Below, piece by piece: positions 13,851 to 24,900 of a DNA stretch of 64,000 nt. The first letter of the stretch is position 1, and every line of letters begins with the position of its first letter. This stretch comes from Sinonovacula constricta (lineage: Eukaryota; Mollusca; Bivalvia; Cardiida; Solecurtidae): the NCBI GenBank assembly GCA_007844125.1, contig CM017571.1:30592856-30656855 (forward strand), written 5' to 3'. The translations under genes were made by a program, and so were the position numbers. The notes beneath the pieces are model-generated. The model was not told the DNA's origin. It saw nothing but the letters and a program-made list of their open reading frames with translations, and did no database searches.

Positions 13851-14689
13851 TCACGTCAATCTACATACCGCCTCAGGCGACAGTTTAACAGTTGCTGGCA
13901 GAGCAAATATCAATTTTAAATTCAACAAAGTCATATGTCACGAATTCATTGTTGTCAAAAATTTTAATAGATCACTTATTTTATGGCCGAGATTTTCTGT
14001 ATGAACACGTGTGTAGATTATATTTTGATTTAGGTTGCATTTATATTAAAGGAAATTATATACCACTTGAAGATGACAAAATCTTTGCGTCAATCGTTTG
14101 TTTAAAAGACACAACCATCCTTAAACAAAAATCTGTAAATTATTTAATAGGTAAAAAAAATAAACCCGCATTTAGCAACTAACGAAGAGTTCTGTATAAA
14201 GGCAGTAGATAGAGGTTATTTGTTTGGAAAACCAAATTGATAATTACAACCAGCACTTATAAAGTTAGAGTCATACTCATTTGTACCGATAATGTTAACC
14301 AACAATTCCACCAAAACTTTCAAATCACGCCGCGGATGCATTCTAGCACGGTTATGTAGCATGAATGATTATTCGATCGATCAAACAACATCGATAGAAC
14401 TTCGGGTAAGTGATAAGCAGACAATAAACTAAATTAAGATGAGATCGTCACCCCGAAAGAGCACTATAATGAAGAGAATAATTTAATTTACAAAAAATCA
14501 ATGTTTTTTTTTCGAAACACCCAAATGGTATAGGTTTTAGTCCCAAATGTTGAAGTGCCAATCACCACACGCGACGACCATGCTCTCGCTAACAGATACT
14601 TTCGATTACTGTTCTCAGAGAGACCACATATGGACGAAAAGATTAGGGAATTAAGGCCGTTCTCCGTATTCATCACCGGCTCTATTAAT

Positions 14690-15230
14690 CAAAAAACGTG
14701 AAGGATCTAGACGTTTGGTTATTGATTTCCTTCAAATTAATAAATCAGTCATTACTAACCCTAGACCATTGCCACAAATAGATGAAGTCTTAAGTTATCT
14801 AAACGGATCTCAATTTTACAGCACAATTGATTTAACACAAGGCTATCATCAACTCAAAATTGCAGAAAAAGATCAGTATAAAACCTGTTTTAGCACACAC
14901 AACAATACATATGTTTAAAAACGTGTACCAATGGGTCTTAATTTGAGTTCATCCATATTTCGAGAAATAATGTCAAGGATTATGGGAGGATTGGATCAAT
15001 TTGTATTCGTATATCTTGATTGCCTTTGTCTACTGGTAGATAAAATTTAAATATCCGTGAAAATTTTGATGGGACCTTTGCTAATTTACCTATTGTTAAT
15101 TATCTCAGAAACAAAAGAACAACATAGAACGTTTACAAATGGTTTTTGATATATTAAAAGAAATTAAACTAACACTGAAATTACAGAAATGTCAATTTTT
15201 CAAAGACACTGTTCAATAATTAGGCCATAC
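14690..15230 (+). pseudogene. Ty3/gypsy reverse transcriptase remnant
   Basis: The open segment 14715-14918 encodes RT motifs beginning RLVIDFLQIN, followed by PLPQIDEVLSYLNG, FYSTIDLTQGYHQ and KTCFSTH. A stop interrupts after that, then RVPMGLNLSSSIFREIM and FVFVYLD follow in frame. Right after YLD, where the second catalytic Asp should be, an unrelated stretch of about 80 bp (15018-15098) replaces the expected sequence. A close copy of it occurs at 17718-17790. Frames then resume with ETKEQHRTF and TLKLQKCQFF. Dead. Confidence 0.85.
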
Positions 15231-15479
15231 ATTTTCAGCAGCATAAAGCAAACCTGATGAGAGTAAAGTAGAAGCTTTGAAGAAAGTTTCAATACCAACC
15301 AATGTCAAAAAAGTAAGGTCACTTTTAGGACTTGCTGCTTACTATAAAAAATTCGTTAAAAATTTCTCCGATATAGTATGCCCACTAACTAATCTAACGA
15401 AAAAAAACTAATACTTTTCAAATGCACCCCAGAATGTCAATCAAGTTTCGAGACAATTGTAGCAAAAATAGCAGACATG

Positions 15480-15900
15480 CCACTGTTACGTCACGTAAAC
15501 AAGCCTTTTATCGTTGAAACTGATGCAAGCGATAGAGCTTATGGTGCAGTTTTAATTCAAAGCCTGAATGGCAAACGCGAAGACGAAATACCTATCTAAT
15601 GCATGTCCAGAAAATTTTCAAGAGCAAAATTAAAACAATCAACAATTGTTAAAGAAGCGATTGGACTCGATCAAGCTGACCAGAAGTTTCTATCTATCTG
15701 GATCAAAAATAAAAGTGAGAACAGATCATAAGCCATTAACCCATTAGTTGTCAACAACATTCACTAACAGAATAATTCAGCGAATTGCTTTACGATGAAG
15801 CGGATACGACCTGTCAATAGTACATATCCCAGGAACACAAAACGTAGTTGCAGATAGTTTATCACGCTTACCGACAAATGACGAAATACCCGAAGATTAA
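15480..15900 (+). pseudogene. RNase H remnant of the gypsy-like element
   Basis: The sequence encodes PFIVETDASDRAYGAVLIQ, then KFSRAKLKQSTIVKEAIG and, after stops, VHIPGTQNVVADSLSRLP. These are hallmark motifs of the Ty3/gypsy RNase H domain. Several in-frame stops are present. Confidence 0.85.
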
Positions 15901-15957
15901 TCGGACACCATTGAAAGTAATGCATTTTTTACCAACACATTCTTAGAAAAGTTTACT

Positions 15958-16884
15958 ATGTGGACTTGCTCGGATGTTTGTGAAGCTCTACGTTTCCTAT
16001 TAGACAATATTTACATAAAATGCGGTGACACTTTATTTAGACAAGTAATTGGTATTCCTATGGGAACCAACTGTGCACCATTGATTGCAGATTTGTTTTT
16101 ATACTGCTTTGAACGTGATTTCATGTTTACTTTATCCCCTTCTAACCAAAGCCACATTATAGAGGCTTTCAATTTAACGTCACGATATCTTGACTATATT
16201 CTTACTATAGATAATCCTTTCTTTTCTCAAATGATCCATCTGATTTACCCTCCAGAACTTACCCTTAATAAAGCAAATAACTGACATTTAAATGCAGCAT
16301 TTCTAGACATTGAGATCGCTATTTCCAATGACAACCTCTCTACTAAAATCTATGACAAGAGAGATGATTTCAACTTTAGTATTGTGAATTATCCATACCT
16401 TGACGGTGATTCCCCTCGTGCTACCTCTTATGGTATTTACATATCACAACCTACAAGGTTTGCACGAGTTTGTACTAAAGTAGAAGATTTCAATGCTAGA
16501 AACCTGTTTATTTCTTCTAAACTGTTACAGCAAGGCTTTCGTTTTCGTAAATTAAGAAAGGCGTTTTCAAAATTCTTTCACCGCAATGGTTTTATTGCTT
16601 CTAAGTATAATAGCAGTATGAAAACACTGATGCAGAAAGGCATAAGCCATCCTGCATTTTATGGAAATGTTTTATACAAGTTAAAGAAAATTAAGGGTCT
16701 CAATAACTTTTCTGACCACTTTACAAAACTTATCAGAAAATGTATTGCAGACGGTTACAACCCTGGAATCCTTCGTTGTACTGCATTGCTTGCAATTGAC
16801 CCTTTTACAGTCAAGAACTTGCATTGCTTTAAATTACACGATGACCGGACGGGTCGTTGGGACTATATGAAAACAGTGACTTAA
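15958..16884 (+). pseudogene. partial reverse transcriptase with one in-frame stop
   Basis: Two open stretches (15958-16284 and 16384-16884) lie in the same frame, separated by a TGA at 16282-16284. Before the stop is FRQVIGIPMGTNCAPLIADL, the RT core of a family common in animal genomes. The expected YxDD region reads SRYLDYILTIDNP, so the first Asp is kept and the second is changed to Tyr. After the stop come AAFLDIEI and YDKRDDFNFSIVNYP, then a basic C-terminal region. The N-terminal half of the RT is missing. I regard it as dead. Confidence 0.8.
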
Positions 16885-17244
16885 AGCCGTATTTGGACAG
16901 TTACTGTTGGAATTCTTGTCTCTTCATTTGTCCAGTCTTGCCCTATATAGGTGAGACAACTTGAGCAGTCTCCATACCCTTTACGTGAGATTGCACAGTA
17001 GGTATAACATCGGGATTTTTACTACCTCTCTTACATAAAATATGCCAACTGCGGATAAATCCTCGGCTTTTCATGAACTGTTTTTTTTTAACTTATTAGC
17101 TCTTAAACAATACTACATTTTATTTTGTTGGTAAGTTGTTTTCTAAATTTTGATGTTTTCTTTCGTATTTTTTACATTTCACTTCTGACACTTTTGGAAC
17201 ATGATGTCATGGCATTATATACCATATTTAAATTGATCTTATTA

Positions 17245-17365
17245 TTTGTCAGCGCTTGAGCTGTTCTATTTGTTCTTATAATATATCAGCGCATGGGCTG
17301 TTTTATTTGTTCCTATAATATCTTATAATATATCAGCGCTTGGGCTGTTTGATTTCAAACTAATC
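17245..17365 (+). repeat. three tandem copies of ~45-bp unit
   Basis: Three units begin with TCAGCGCTTGAGCTGTT or close variants and are spaced 37-48 bp apart, in the 3' region of the retroelement. One unit survives in the dispersed copies at 1771 and 5628. Confidence 0.75.
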
Positions 17366-17809
17366 TCTCGTTTGGAATTTTTATTTTTATCTACTGTACA
17401 TACTGTACATATGTTTATAGTTTATTTTATTACTAGTTATTATGTATGTTTATAAGTTCGTTGTATCTGTTTTAACTCCCGATGCAGTGCTTACTGTTAG
17501 TTGTTTCACTTTGACGGGATGTTGTTATTCACACTGTTTGTTTGGTAGAAAAACCTTCAGGAAGTGCGAGGTTAGAGCGCTCCACAAACCAGGTTTAAGC
17601 ACCCCAGTTGGCCCCTTTTGCCGATTGACCGTTCCAAGGCGGTAACTGATGGTTTTTCTTTATGTGTGATTATCTTGTCTCTGTGTTTTTGTCACATTTG
17701 CACTTACCTTGTTTGCCTTTGTCTACTGGTAGATAAAATTTAAATATCTGTGAAAATTTTGATAGGACCTTTTCTTATTTACCTTTTTAAAATATAAATT
17801 TAATTATAT

Positions 17810-18185
17810 AGCCTCTAGTGTACGTGTCTAACTTTGGCTGCTTTTTAGATTTTGTTAAAATATATACTACATTGTAGAGACCTTAATTAACCTTGACTGT
17901 TTTGTCTGATTGTTTAATATATTTATAAAAAATTATAACCCTTTAATTCACACGTTTAGTTCTGTCTGCTTTTTTAGTGCATATTTAAATAAAGATTTTA
18001 TAGCCCTTAAATTAACCTGGCTAATATTGTCTGTTAAAAGGCTTTAAACTATATAATAAAGTATAATGTCCTCAATGTATCTAGCTAATTTTGTCAGCTT
18101 TTCAGAGCTTTTTTATAATATAAAAGTGTGGCTCTTTTATTATATCTGTCTAGTTTCGTCTGTTTCATAGGATTAAAAATATACA
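17810..18185 (+). repeat. array B, right inverted arm
   Basis: Units carry a TTTTGTCTG(A/C)TT core. The sequence is the inverted partner of 6886-7150, including AGACCTTAATTAACCTTGAC, TTCACACGTTTAGTTCTGTC and TCCTCAATGTATCTAGCTA. Confidence 0.75.
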
Positions 18186-18349
18186 TTTAAACAAAATTTT
18201 AGAGTTTTTAGTCTAATAATGTGTTGCTTCTGCTCTTTAGTTAATTTTTATGTACAATGTAGTTTAATATTCCGTTAGTTCAAAGTATCTAGGTTTTAAA
18301 ACTTTTATGCTAAGAAATAAATTAATTGTATGTGGTATATCAATACCTA

Positions 18350-18678
18350 AAACCACCAAAAAGTAGACAAACCTGGTCTAGTGTGTTAATGTATGTACTT
18401 TAATATCAGTATTTGATATGCATTAAACACATAAATATCAGAATTTACAATCTTTAAAAAACATAAAAGCAGACAAACATGGCTCAATGCATTAAGTCTT
18501 TAATATTGTCATTAAAAACACACACTACAAAGCAGACAAACCTGATCTTATGCATAACAATTCTTTAGTATTAATACAAATGATTTTTATATATTAACTA
18601 TTTAAAAATATTTTATAACTACTAAAAAGCAGACAAAGCTGGTCATATACAATCATCGACTATTATTGTTGTTATACA
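18350..18678 (-). repeat. array A, right inverted arm
   Basis: The reverse complement of this segment aligns with 4355-4640. Landmarks in order are ATAACAACAATAATAGTCG, GACCAGCTTTGTCTGCTTTT, TTGTTATGCATAAGATCAGG and GCATTGAGCCATGTTTGTCT. Confidence 0.8.
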
Positions 18679-18719
18679 GTTGTTATATCATTCTTTTATA
18701 ATTACCCAAATAAGTAATT

Positions 18720-18840
18720 GTTATCTAACAAGGTCCTGCGAAATGCTGTTCATTGATGTGGGAGAACAGTGAAGCATGGATCCCCACTTGTCATTGCCAA
18801 AAGTTATTTCCTATCTGAGCCACATTGCAAAAATAAACTT
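18720..18840 (+). repeat. dispersed repeat shared with 44.43 kb
   Basis: Landmarks CCTGCGAAATGCTGTTCATTG, GAACAGTGAAGCAT and CTTGTCATTGC..TATTTCCTATCTGAGCCACA recur in diverged form at 44430-44540. Family unknown. Confidence 0.55.
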
Positions 18841-18984
18841 TTTTCAACAAAATATATCCTATGAATATATTTTTGACAGTTGGATAATAAAGAATGCTAA
18901 TTTCCTCAAACTTTATGCACTAAAAAAAAAATTCCATCTAAAACAGATATTTGGGCTACCAGAATTGTTGTTGTTGTTCTTGTT

Positions 18985-19170
18985 TGCTGTTGTTCTTTTG
19001 TTGTTTTTTTTATGGTTTTTTGGTTTGATCGTCCCACCAACAATAATTGCTTGAGCATTAGCAAGGGAGTTATACCACAACTACTTTCTAAGTCTTCAGT
19101 ATGTCGCAAACAGGGTTGAAACAGGTCTCTTATACTGATTGCTCTACCTGGTACCAGAATTGTCATTAAA
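18985..19170 (-). mobile_element. SINE family 2, internally deleted
   Basis: Landmarks are TTTGATCGTCCCACCAACA, GAGCATTAGCAAGGGAGTTA and GTATGTCGC..CAGGGTTGAA, ending in a GCTCTACCTGGTACC region. Compared with 35155-35470 the central GTCCACTTGAAGC part is missing. Confidence 0.65.
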
Positions 19171-21864
19171 GTAAGTTAATAAAAATATGGAAAGTAAAAA
19201 ATACAACACAAATCCAATATGTTATATACACAATTTAATCTGTAGCAGTGGTTAACACAGAGTATGTGTGGATGTAGCATTCACATGGCAGTTATAAACC
19301 ATTTCATCTCACATGCATCACAGTCACGGGGTATAGAATGAGTCAAAGACTTATTAAAACTGGTATAACCTTTAACCTGCTTCACTTTTACCAGATTTTT
19401 AGATTTTGGCATGGAGAATTGGCAGAGAAAAGTGTAGATTCTGATCAGACAGCTATCAGTGGGAGTTTTCTGAACTGGATCCACACTATTTGTCTATGCC
19501 TATCAACCTATGCTTAGCAGGCGAAAAGCAAATCTCAAAATTTATTGCAATCTGATTGGTTGATATATTACAACCAATCAAAATGCTTAATTTTGTTGTT
19601 TTTTTAGACTCGAGTCTCAGTTGATATACCTACCAATCACACAGTGGGATTAATTGATTAAAGATGGAAAATGTTCTGATTGTAACAAACCTTCTCCATA
19701 AATGAAACAGTATCAAAAAAACTGTAATAGAACTACAAAACTAATACACCATTTTTAGAAGAGTCAAGCTTTTCTAACTGCAACATTTAACAAACAAAAC
19801 AGCTGAAAGATATATTTATAAAGATATAATTTGATAAAACTTGAAAAGAAACTTTTGAAAAACAGGATATGTTGTTACATGTGTATAAATATTGCTTTAC
19901 ATAGAAAAATATTATTTCTTTTCAGATTTTTGACATAAAAAATAAACAAAATTATGAGCAACAGCACTGACATATCATTAAAAATAAGCTGCAATGCAGG
20001 GAACAATAATTGTAAAAATGTGACGATGAACACTAACTTCTTTGCACTGATTTCATTAAAATGAAAAAAATGTTTCTAACCAATACAAAATTATTTTTTT
20101 TAAAAATCATATTTTATGACAGTATAACAAAAAAGTAAGCAAATTATTCTTTACATTGAATAATAATAAGTATTTTTAAACTCAAACTATACAACTGGAA
20201 AAGAAACAAAAATTAAGAAAGTAACAAATGCTTGAAAGTAAGTTAATTTATCAATGCATCGCATTATATTCATTTGAAAATACACATTTTTAAGTGAAGC
20301 AAACTTTTAACTTATAATTGTGTTATATATACCTCCTTTTTGTAAAATTCTATAAGCACTTTCTTAATTGTCCACAACATGCAACAATGACATTTATTAT
20401 TCATGTCAAAGTATTTAACAATTTACATTAGTCACTGTCAATCTTTCACATTTACTCACACATAAAATTTTATAAATCACACCTAGTTATTTCACTGACT
20501 ACCATAATTCTAGTAGCAAAAATAATATATAAATCTGATATGTATATACTCTGTGTGCTCATCTTAACTTCCTGTGCACCATTCTCTCTATTCGTGAGGT
20601 CATGGTCAACCAGCCAACCAATCTCTTGACTTCAAAATGCAAAAGATTTTTTTTTTTCACATTTCAAATGCATAAGCGCACCTTTTTCATGAATAGAGCA
20701 ATGTCACACATTGTATGCAACCAAATTTCTCAAGTCTCACCATTCATTTGTTAAGTCATATTAATATCCTCAAATGGCTACCAAGGTATGTTGGGTTCTT
20801 GTTAGGTTTGCCAATAAGAAATTTATTAAGCAGGTAGTTTTATTAGGATTCTATGAATGATGATCGATATTTGATAATTGACAATTGCAATCGTGATTGA
20901 AGACTTTTCCTTTGACATAAGAACATGATTATGCAGAAAGCATTTTACACAGGAGTTGAAAAAACCTATTAACAGTCATATAAAAATTTTCTACAAAAAT
21001 ATTTTGTTTTGGACATAAACATAAACTCCACAAGCATGACCAAATGTCAGTTTACATACATAAAGCAACATTTAATTATGCCAGTTTAACTGTGCACGTT
21101 TACACGTCTGAAATATATCAAATTTTGTGACCTGGCTAGGCTGGTTGTTGTTTTTTTGTAACACTTAGCCACTAGTGCTGCTATGTTTATTTAGGTACAA
21201 GCAGATATGGCTTAATATTTTGTCTAGACTACAAATGTTTGTGTAATTAACATTCACCACCTAATGACCTTTGAGTTCTTATGTACCTTCTTGGTGTTGA
21301 CTAGATTAACACCAATATATGATATCCTAAAAACTGGTAATATTATTATTTTCAGAAAGCAAAACTCTAACAATGTCAGACTTCTTCTGTACAGCATAAT
21401 GCTAAATTGCGAGAATAAACTTGTGTTTAAAAACTTCACATTTTTACAGGAAGTTAATACCAGTTAGCTCAAATAGGTATTTCTTTTTAAAATGATTATT
21501 TCTTTTAAGTCTTCAGTGGATACAGTCAAGGTGGCAAGAAGTTTAAAATCATATACTTAATATTCTTTTAGTTACTAACAGGACACTATAAAAGCTTAAC
21601 AAATGCAGCCTTCAAAGGATTAGCTGTTGAAATCTTTACTATCTTCAAGGCACACATAAAACAGATAGAATACTATAAACTGATGAAATTTAACTGAACA
21701 CCTTAGTTTGAAAGCTTGTACATTGATCAAATATTTTTAATATACGAAGTGCATTTTAAAACATAGATGCTAACACCAAACATAACTACCACTTCGTTAC
21801 TTTTACAATAATAAAATATGTATGATGTTTTCTATTGGCTGTTTTGAGTCATGTGATCATTTTC
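19171..21864 (-). other. probable 3' UTR and flank of gene 1
   Basis: AT-rich DNA downstream of the proposed terminal exon on the minus strand, without recognisable repeats over most of its length. It could hold a long 3' UTR. Several AATAAA signals occur on the minus strand (for example near 21185 and 20390), but I cannot choose the cleavage site. Confidence 0.35.
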
Positions 21865-21886
21865 TTATACTATATCATCCAGTTGC

Positions 21887-21921
21887 TCAAAGGGCGCCAA
21901 GATCCTGGGAAGAATGGGCTC
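21887..21921 (-). CDS. gene 1 exon 7 (terminal, proposed)
   Basis: An acceptor TTTATACTTTCAG precedes 21921. Spliced to exon 6 in phase, the last residues are RAHSSQDLGAL with TGA at 21889-21887. This makes the full CDS a multiple of three. In the phase-0 frame the same exon would encode EPILPRILAPFEQLDDIV with TAA at 21867-21865, which looks just as protein-like. It could be used if an unseen exon or alternative donor lies between. Confidence 0.5.
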
Positions 21922-24900
21922 CTGAAAGTATAAACAAACACACGATTAAGTGAAAATAATTACAACACTTTGAGAAAAAAAAAGATCTTCTAAATATTTT
22001 ATGAGGAATTCATAGACATTCTTTTATACTTTAAACAACATGGATAGATGGTAGATGCTGCTGTAAACCTGTTGCAAAAGTGTATGTCCAGTTGCCTAAT
22101 GGCTTTTAGATTGAAAAACACACTAATGTCACTGAAATGGCACTTTCTTTTTTGGTACCAATTAATCTTGGAAAATACATTATACACACCCAACATATAT
22201 CAGAAAGTCATAACACTAGTGTAGTTGATATATAATAACAATAATAATTACTGTAAATTATAATAAATTATAATAAAAATTCAATAAATAGACATAAATA
22301 AATAATACTAATAAATATAACTATAAATACAAGAACATGACAAATACCATGAATACCAACTTTTAGTAAACTATGATGATGTTGATGCAAGTCAGATTTC
22401 CAAAGGTTTAAAAGCACTGAAAATGGCCTTCTTTTGAGTCCAAAAGATAACTATGCTGTCAAAGGGTTGTCAACCACTTTTTTTGTCTACTGTTAAGGGG
22501 ATGTTATAGTGGTAAAGGTTTAAAAACAATTAGACAGACTTAATGTACATGGGCTTACTTCACAGCCATTTGTCTACAAGACTAATTTCCACCACTTCCC
22601 TGATCCCACTGCATCCTTAGACTCTGTCTAGCCAGTCAGACCCATCCCTCTCCCATTACCCCACCCCAATACATTAACCTTCCACTTTGAAGCCATGGAA
22701 GGCATTTAAAGTTACAATGCCTTAAATGGCTTCACTTGCCTCAGCAAGGCTTTTTAAGACTGGCTCGCCTGTCAGGATTATGCGACTTGCTAAGGTTTTA
22801 TGAATGTTTGTTTTTTGTTCAAAAAAGTTATTTCAGTCACTATATCTTGTTTGTCACCACTTAATGATTATCAGTGGGTTGTTGTTTTAAAACCAACATC
22901 ATTGGCAATAATTACCTTATTTCAAACCAACTCTCCCATTATAAATGTCATGAGATATTTGTGAAATTTTTCATCATCACAAGTTTCATACAAATTTCAA
23001 AATTTCACACAATAACATGGCAAAGAATATTACATATGTGAGTCATTATTTGTATAGTAATTGGGGATGAAGACTCTGTTTTCTTCCGCATATTCTGTTT
23101 TCTTCTGCATAAAAAGGCCCATATGTTTTGTGTCTAAAAACTTCCTTGCTTAAGAAACTGTCACAAGTTAGCAACTTTTAAAAATGATTAATCTCTATTG
23201 CACTTTTATGTTATTTTTGTTACTTGCCACTTGCATGTTACTTGTTTTTGCAATTTAAGCTTTTTCAAGTCATATTGATTTACCACCAACTTAAAAGGTA
23301 AAATAGAGCTACAGTTTACTTTTATCATTGCTGGACAGTATAATGAAAAAAGATAAAAAAAAGTAGCAAAAAGCAGCCAAAATTAACTTAAGGATTAATG
23401 TAAGGATAAATGTAAGGTTAAATGTAAGGTTAAATGTAAGGGTTAACTTAAGGGTTAATGTAAAGTTTAATGGGGGTAAATGTAAGGGTTAATGTAAGGA
23501 TTAATGTAAGGGTTAATGTGAGGTTTACTTAAGGGTTAATGTTAAGTTTAATGTAGGGGTAATTGTAAAGGTAAATGTAAGGATTAATGTAAGGGTTAAT
23601 GTAAGGGTTTACTTAAGGTTTAATGTAAAGTTTAATGTAGGGGTAAATGTAAAGGTTAATGTAAGGATTAATGTAAGGGTTAGTGTAAGGGTTTACTAAA
23701 GGGTAAATGTAAGGTTAATGTAAGGGTAAATGTAAGGGTTAATGTAAGGATAAATGTAAGGATTTACTTAAGGGTTAATATAAAGTTTAATGTAGGGGTA
23801 AATGTAAGGGTTATTGTAAGGATTAATGTTAGGATTCATGTAAGGATTAATGTAAGGGTTTACTTAAGGGTTAATGTAAGGTTAAATGTAAGGGGTAAAT
23901 GTAAGGGTTAATGTAAGGGTTAATGTTAGGATTAATGTAAGGATTAATGTAAGGGTTGATGTATGGTTTAATGTTAAAATCAATGTAAGGGTTAATGTAT
24001 GGGTTAACTTAAGGGTTAATGTAAGATTTAATATATGGGTTAATGTAATTATTTAAGTAAGGGTTAATATAAGGGGTTACTTAAGGGTTAATGTAAGGAT
24101 TAATGCATGGGTTGATGTATAGGTTAATGTAAGGATTAATGTAAGGGTTAATGTAAGGTTTAATGTAGGGGTTTATGTATGTGTTAATGTAAGGATTAAA
24201 GTAAGGGTTAATGTATGGGTTAATGTGAAGATTAAAGTAAGGGTAAATGTAAGGGTTAATGTATGGGTTAATGTTAGTATTAATGTAAGTATTAATGTAA
24301 GGGCTTATGTAAGTGTTAATGTGAAGATTAAAGAAAGGGTAAATGTAAGGGTTAATGTAGGGGTTAATGTAGGGGTTAATGAAAGTATTAATGTAAGGGT
24401 TTATGTAAGTGTTAATGTATGGGTGAATGTAAAGATTTATGAAAGGGTTAATGTAAGGGTTTACTTAAGGGTTAATGTAAGGTTTAGTGTAGGAGTTAAT
24501 GTAGGGGTTAATGTAAGGGTTTACTTAAGAGTTTATGTAAGAGTAAGTGCAAAGTTTAATGTAGGGGTCAATGTAAGGGTTAATGTAAGGGTTTACTTAA
24601 GGGTTAATGTAAGGTTTAGGTAGGGGTTTATGAAAGGGTTTACTTAAGGGTTAATGTAAGGGTTAATGTAAGGATTAGTGTAGGAGTTAATGTAGGGGTT
24701 AATGTAAGGGTTTACTTAAGGGTTTATTTAAGAGATAGTGCAAAGTTTAATGTAGGGGTCAATGTAAGGGTAAATGTAAGGGTTTACTTAAGGGTTAATG
24801 TAAGGTTTAGTGTAGGGGTTAGTGTAAAGGTTAATGTAAGGGTTAATGTAAGGGTTAATGTAAGGTTTAGTGTAGGGGTTAAAGTAGGGGTTAATGTAAG

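Larger units (their letters stand above)
12600..15945 (+). mobile_element. degenerate Ty3/gypsy-like LTR retrotransposon
   Basis: In order the remnants are a gag-like region with a broken zinc knuckle, an aspartic-protease-like patch, a reverse-transcriptase patch and an RNase H patch. Many stops and frame changes interrupt them. A tRNA-like priming stretch (TGGTGCCAGG near 12634) precedes gag. No integrase or paired LTRs are visible. The element ends abruptly at about 15950, where a different reverse transcriptase begins. The order gag-PR-RT-RNaseH is that of Ty3/gypsy elements; the subfamily is not determined. Confidence 0.8.
15946..17660 (+). mobile_element. 5'-truncated non-LTR/Penelope-like retroelement
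   Basis: A partial reverse transcriptase is joined directly to the end of the gypsy-like remnant and followed by a non-coding 3' region. The 3' region contains three copies of an ATCAGCGC(T/A)TGGGCTGTT unit and the GTTTAAGCACCCCAGT landmark also found at 1.8 kb and 5.7 kb. Loss of the 5' end suggests target-primed insertion. I place it as Penelope-like or another non-LTR type with low certainty. Confidence 0.65.

Noticed and set aside
24225..24623. Open frame encoding a VNVRVNV repeat protein
   Set aside because: It is the translation of the 12-bp minisatellite in one frame; its neighbours in the array are interrupted and it has no promoter or domain.
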